Assembly: GCA_003249585.1 (NCBI GenBank)
Contig: QKIM01000461.1
Span: 1 to 8,884, forward strand
Direction of reading: 5' to 3'
DNA length: 8,884 nucleotides
Origin: Deltaproteobacteria bacterium
GTDB lineage: Bacteria; Myxococcota_A; Polyangia; HGW-17
The notes beneath the pieces are model-generated. The model saw only the letters and a program-made list of their open reading frames with translations. It searched no databases and was not told the DNA's origin. This document shows positions 6,412-8,884 of this stretch, one piece after another (position 1 is the first letter of the stretch; each line of letters begins with the position of its first letter). A program made the position numbers and the translations under genes.

Positions 6412-7038
6412 ATGAAATACTTCCATCTGAGTCTCCTCCTCGTCACCCTCCTCGTCCCCGCGGCAGCTTCGGCCCAGAATCCCTTCGGCAACAAGGGGCT
6501 CTACATCAAGCCGGGGACCTTCACCGTCACCGGCACGGTGAGCGCCGAGTACATCAACGTCACTCCGGAAGGGGGCGACAGCACCAGCGGGATGTTCCTC
6601 ACCTTCGCGCCCAGCCTGGGATATTTCGTCAGCGAAAACGTTTCCATCCTGGTCTCCATGGCGGCCACGGTCCCCACGGGGGACCTCTTCGACAACCTGT
6701 CGACCTCCTGGCTCATCGCGGCCGGCGCCGTCTACTATCACCGCATCAACGATTTCTACATCTATGCGGGTCTCCTGGCCGGATACATCAAGCCCGGTGA
6801 TTCCACCGCCGAGGCCAGCACCACCATGAAGAACACGAAGGCGCTTGGGGATCTCACGTCGAGCCTCCAGAGCGAGTCCAGCCAGACGGCGATCATCGTC
6901 CCCGCCGGGCTGCTCTTCCCCATCACCTCTTCGCTGGCCTTTGACGTGGGGCTGAGGGTCTTCTATGTCATCGACGAGGACGACAACGCCTATCTCGACG
7001 TCGCCCTGGGCTGGTTCGGACTTCAGGCCTTCTTCTAG
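6412..7038 (+). CDS. Small outer-membrane beta-barrel protein
   Basis: This is a 208-residue exported protein. A Sec signal peptide (MKYFHLSLLLVTLLVPAAASA) ends in an A-S-A cleavage site before Gln22. The mature part alternates polar and hydrophobic residues in strand-like stretches (GTFTVTGTVSAEYINV, GMFLTFAPSLGYFVSENVSILVSMAA, WLIAAGAVYYHRINDFYIYAGLLAGYI, SQTAIIVPAGLLFPITSSLAFDVGLRVFYV, AYLDVALGWFGLQAFF), which gives roughly eight strands. The terminal Phe is the usual signal for insertion by the Bam machinery. It resembles the generic 'outer membrane protein beta-barrel' family, though no specific subfamily is recognised. A Ser/Thr-rich loop at 130-160 is probably exposed. AAGGA lies 6 bases upstream of the ATG. 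It sits 32 bases after the RCC1 lipoprotein gene, suggesting a common envelope role. Confidence 0.85.
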   Translation: MKYFHLSLLLVTLLVPAAASAQNPFGNKGLYIKPGTFTVTGTVSAEYINVTPEGGDSTSGMFLTFAPSLGYFVSENVSILVSMAATVPTGDLFDNLSTSWLIAAGAVYYHRINDFYIYAGLLAGYIKPGDSTAEASTTMKNTKALGDLTSSLQSESSQTAIIVPAGLLFPITSSLAFDVGLRVFYVIDEDDNAYLDVALGWFGLQAFF

Positions 7039-7040
7039 CC

Positions 7041-7766
7041 ATGGAGGTCCTCTTCCTCGGCACGGGAAACGCGGTCAACATGAGCGGCAGGGGGCAGCAG
7101 AGCCTCCTGGTGGAGCGGCGGGTGCTGGTGGACTTCGGACCCACGGCTCTTTTCAACCTCGTCCGGTTTCACGGTGGCGCTGAAGACATCGACCACCTTG
7201 TGCTCACCCATTTTCATGGGGACCATATCGCGGGCATCCCCTTTCTCCTGTTGTGGCTGCGTGACGTGGCCCGCCGGACGGAGCCCTTCACCATCTGGGG
7301 AGGGTCGGGGGTCGATCTCAGGATCGGGGCCCTCATGGAAGCCACCTACCCGGACATCCCCCTGGGGTTTCCCCTGGAGTTTCGCGTTCTCAGGCCCCGA
7401 GAGTCCATCTCCCTGGCGGACACGGGCTGTACCGTCGCCGCCTTCGCCATGGACCACAAGCCCGAGTCTCTGGGATATCGTATCACCGCGGGCGGCCGCA
7501 CGCTGGCCGTCAGCGGGGACACGGCCCCGGGGCCTCATCTGGAGGCGCTGCTCGAGGGTGTGGACATGGGCGTCATTGAGGGCACCCTCACAGAGCCCCT
7601 GCCCGGCGTTCCCCACCTCGATCGTGCCTCCATCGCCGCGTTGGCCTCCGTCGTCGCGCCTACGCCCCTGGCGGTGATCCACACCGACGACGCTACCAAG
7701 GCGATCCTGGCCGTGGCGATCCCCGGACTCCTGTTCCCCGGCGACGGGGAGACGCTCACGCTCTGA
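7041..7766 (+). CDS. RNase Z-like metallo-beta-lactamase-fold hydrolase
   Basis: This is a 241-residue cytoplasmic metallo-hydrolase. It starts with MEVLFLGTGNAV, typical of the RNase Z/ElaC branch. The metal ligands expected for two zinc ions are all present: H57-x-H59-x-D61-H62 (THFHGDH), H139, D160 in SGDT, and H214 in AVIHTDD. The stretch VIEGTL (178-183), followed by H192 and RASIAALASVVAP, matches the RNase Z 'EATF...HST..AA..A' pattern. At 241 residues it is shorter than tRNase Z (about 300) and appears to lack the exosite arm that grips tRNA, so the substrate may be a different phosphodiester. Exact specificity cannot be read from the sequence. The ATG is 2 bases after the stop of the barrel gene with no clear Shine-Dalgarno, so translation is probably coupled. 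Confidence 0.85.
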   Translation: MEVLFLGTGNAVNMSGRGQQSLLVERRVLVDFGPTALFNLVRFHGGAEDIDHLVLTHFHGDHIAGIPFLLLWLRDVARRTEPFTIWGGSGVDLRIGALMEATYPDIPLGFPLEFRVLRPRESISLADTGCTVAAFAMDHKPESLGYRITAGGRTLAVSGDTAPGPHLEALLEGVDMGVIEGTLTEPLPGVPHLDRASIAALASVVAPTPLAVIHTDDATKAILAVAIPGLLFPGDGETLTL

Positions 7767-7822
7767 AACTGCGCGGGGAGAAGCCTCCGTTCAACACCTG
7801 GGGCCAGTGGGGAAGTTCAGGC

Positions 7823-8488
7823 TCAGCCGTCCACCTCGGCCACCGCAAGGAATTCCCGGAACACGGGGTCGTCGAACCCTTTGGCCAATACGTCGGGGAG
7901 GGCGGTGAGGTTTTTGAGGTGCTTGAGGAGGTAGAGCCAGTGGTCCTGCCGGGTTACCAGGTCCCTCAGGTCCTTCCCAAAGCGGGGAAACTGCACGATG
8001 ACAATGGCGATGTCGTCGCCGAACAGCGCGCCGGTGTCGATGTTGCGCAGCTGCATGTTGATGACGGGAACCACCGCTTCGGAAACCTCCAGGTTGAAGT
8101 TCAACAGGGCGACGGTGTAGACCTGCGGAGGTCTTGTGCCCCTGTCGAAGGCTTCCCCGGCCGTCTCCTGGTAGACGGACATGGTCTTGAACACGCTGCG
8201 ATTGATGACATAGGGGTGAGCGGTGCTGTGCAACTCCACGCCGAAGCGTGAGCCGTCCGAGGCGACACAGTCCAGCTCGATGATGGAGACGCCGGGGGGC
8301 TGTCCGACGTCGGGGGATGGTCCGGGCAGGTGGTGCAGGTCCGTGATGGGGGCGCGGAGGTCGGGCAGGAGGCAGCTCAGGAAGTCGGCCAAGAGGTGCG
8401 CGTGGGGAGGCCCGAAGAGGTGGCGGAAGCCTGCCTCCGTGAAGAAGTCGAGGTATTTGCCTGGGGTGGTGGAGGGTGTGTGGGTCAT
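7823..8488 (-). CDS. PD-(D/E)XK nuclease-like protein (Rpn/transposase-type family)
   Basis: This is a 221-residue protein of the PD-(D/E)XK 'nuclease family transposase'/Rpn type (PF12784-like), a family linked to recombination-promoting nucleases. The N-terminus YLDFFTEAGFRHLFG (12-26), followed by ADFLSCLL, matches the family opening '(D)xxFKxxFG...LxxFLNxLL'. The core has D73 in IELDC and E85-L86-H87 in FGVELHS, then INRSVFKTMSVYQE, where the family has ExQ and R..YY. The glutamine or lysine of the triad is thus His. Later parts (PPQVYTVALLNFNL, IVIVQFPRF, HWLYLLKHLKNL, FREFLAVAEVDG) fit the family's C-terminal layout. An upstream ATG at 8533 has no Shine-Dalgarno, whereas AAAGGAG sits 7 bases before the ATG at 8488, so the shorter form was chosen. 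The gene is convergent with the MBL-fold gene and stands apart in function from its neighbours; members are often scattered in multiple copies. Confidence 0.8.
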   Translation of the reverse strand: MTHTPSTTPGKYLDFFTEAGFRHLFGPPHAHLLADFLSCLLPDLRAPITDLHHLPGPSPDVGQPPGVSIIELDCVASDGSRFGVELHSTAHPYVINRSVFKTMSVYQETAGEAFDRGTRPPQVYTVALLNFNLEVSEAVVPVINMQLRNIDTGALFGDDIAIVIVQFPRFGKDLRDLVTRQDHWLYLLKHLKNLTALPDVLAKGFDDPVFREFLAVAEVDG

Positions 8489-8647
8489 GGCGATGCTCCT
8501 TTGGTTCGCGAAGGATGAGAGAGCAAGGGACATGCCAATGAAGGAGAAGAGAAAAAGGACAGTATTACAACAGGGTTGGTTGGAGGATGGATGGGTGTGC
8601 CGGGCTCTGTCGACCGCTGAAGGACACCTGGCGACCGCCCGTGGCCA
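8489..8647 (-). promoter_or_regulatory. Leader region between the DUF2461 and nuclease-like genes
   Basis: This gap is purine-rich on the plus strand. On the minus strand, TGTAATACT (8561-8569) could be an extended -10 element for the nuclease-like gene, but no good -35 is present. The Shine-Dalgarno AAAGGAG (8496-8502) lies at the end. No terminator or RNA gene is evident. Confidence 0.3.
8496..8502 (-). promoter_or_regulatory. Shine-Dalgarno deciding the start of the nuclease-like gene
   Basis: AAAGGAG lies 7 bases before the ATG at 8488. It argues for a 221-residue protein beginning with MTHTPSTTPG instead of the longer form from 8533. Confidence 0.75.
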
Positions 8648-8884
8648 TCAGAGCGCGATGTGATCGCGCAGCCACTCGTGCAGGGGGAGCATGGGGGCAT
8701 AATGCTCGAAGGCGAGGTCGATGAGGTCCTGGGAGGCGAACTGGGGCGGGACCGGCAGCTCCACGGCCGCCGTGAGGCCGTTGTAAAGGAGGTACTCTGC
8801 GTTGGGGTGGGACGGGTCGAACCCTTTGGGCGTCTTCTTGAAGTGTTTTCCCCCCAGGGACAGGCCGGCCTTGTCGAGCTTCTT
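8648..8884 (-). CDS. DUF2461 (TIGR02453) family protein, C-terminal part
   Basis: The last 78 codons of a DUF2461 protein are seen; the start lies beyond the right edge. The fragment reads LSLGGKHFKKTPKGFDPSHP (8-27), then NAEYLLYNGL (28-37). This fits the family core 'LxGxxLKRxPxGFDPxHPxxExL', and the ending PMLPLHEWLRDHIAL fits the usual family C-terminus. No biochemical function is established for the family; members are single-domain cytoplasmic proteins of about 220 residues. A perfect inverted repeat (8653-8669) lies within its last codons. The nuclease-like gene follows 159 bases downstream on the same strand, so the two may or may not be co-transcribed. Confidence 0.82.
   Translation of the reverse strand, partial: KKLDKAGLSLGGKHFKKTPKGFDPSHPNAEYLLYNGLTAAVELPVPPQFASQDLIDLAFEHYAPMLPLHEWLRDHIAL
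8653..8669. repeat. Perfect 7-base inverted repeat at the end of the DUF2461 gene
   Basis: GCGCGAT, a GTG loop, and ATCGCGC form a perfect stem three bases before the TGA stop, as read on the minus strand. There is no U-run after it, so it is not a clear intrinsic terminator. Confidence 0.4.

Noticed and set aside
7767..7822. Possible bidirectional terminator between the convergent MBL and nuclease-like genes
   Set aside because: Only 4-5 base imperfect stems can be drawn and there is no T-run on either strand.
8489..8533. 15-residue N-terminal extension of the nuclease-like protein
   Set aside because: There is no Shine-Dalgarno at the ATG at 8533, while a strong one precedes 8488, and the family motif starts soon after the shorter start.
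8485..8700. Minus-strand open frame of 71 codons between the nuclease-like and DUF2461 genes
   Set aside because: It overlaps the end of the DUF2461 gene in another frame, is Ser/Pro-rich, and has no ribosome site or family resemblance.

Overview
The window reads as a chromosomal segment of a high-GC, Gram-negative bacterium, most likely a member of the Myxococcota/Bradymonadota (former Deltaproteobacteria). The assignment is an inference. It rests on lipoproteins with an Asp-rich DNDGDG-type motif, on six-cysteine CGDG...EECD modules joined to RCC1 repeats, and on the yicC-gmk-rsh gene order. I see no tRNA, rRNA, CRISPR array, insertion sequence or phage gene.

Left part (1-1852, minus strand): a tightly coupled operon runs yicC (endoribonuclease), gmk (guanylate kinase), then the first 130 codons of a RelA/SpoT homologue. 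Each pair overlaps by 4 bases (GTGA or ATGA). The usual rpoZ gene between gmk and the RelA/SpoT gene is absent. The RelA/SpoT hydrolase domain has a precise gap where the catalytic Glu-Asp pair should be.

Middle left (1942-3072, plus strand): a two-gene unit diverges from yicC. It encodes a six-helix membrane protein with rhomboid-like layout but no catalytic serine, histidine or asparagine, followed by a YjbQ/UPF0047 enzyme.

Centre (3217-7038, plus strand): three envelope proteins follow in a row. The first is a lipoprotein with an Asp-rich motif, a carboxypeptidase-regulatory-like domain and a ThuA/GATase1-like region. The second is a lipoprotein with three six-cysteine modules and a seven-repeat RCC1 propeller. 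The third is a small outer-membrane beta-barrel protein ending in Phe. Each has its own Shine-Dalgarno sequence and a plausible sigma-70-type promoter. An RNase Z-like metallo-beta-lactamase-fold hydrolase (7041-7766) starts 2 bases after the barrel gene.

Right part (7823-8884, minus strand): a solitary PD-(D/E)XK (Rpn/transposase-type) nuclease-like gene with an unusual E-L-H active-site triad, then the C-terminal part of a DUF2461 gene cut by the window edge.

The left operon concerns nucleotide and alarmone metabolism and RNA turnover. The centre looks like a cell-surface module of unknown role. I found no fully new system. The best leads are the altered RelA/SpoT active site, the dead rhomboid, and the surface lipoprotein pair.
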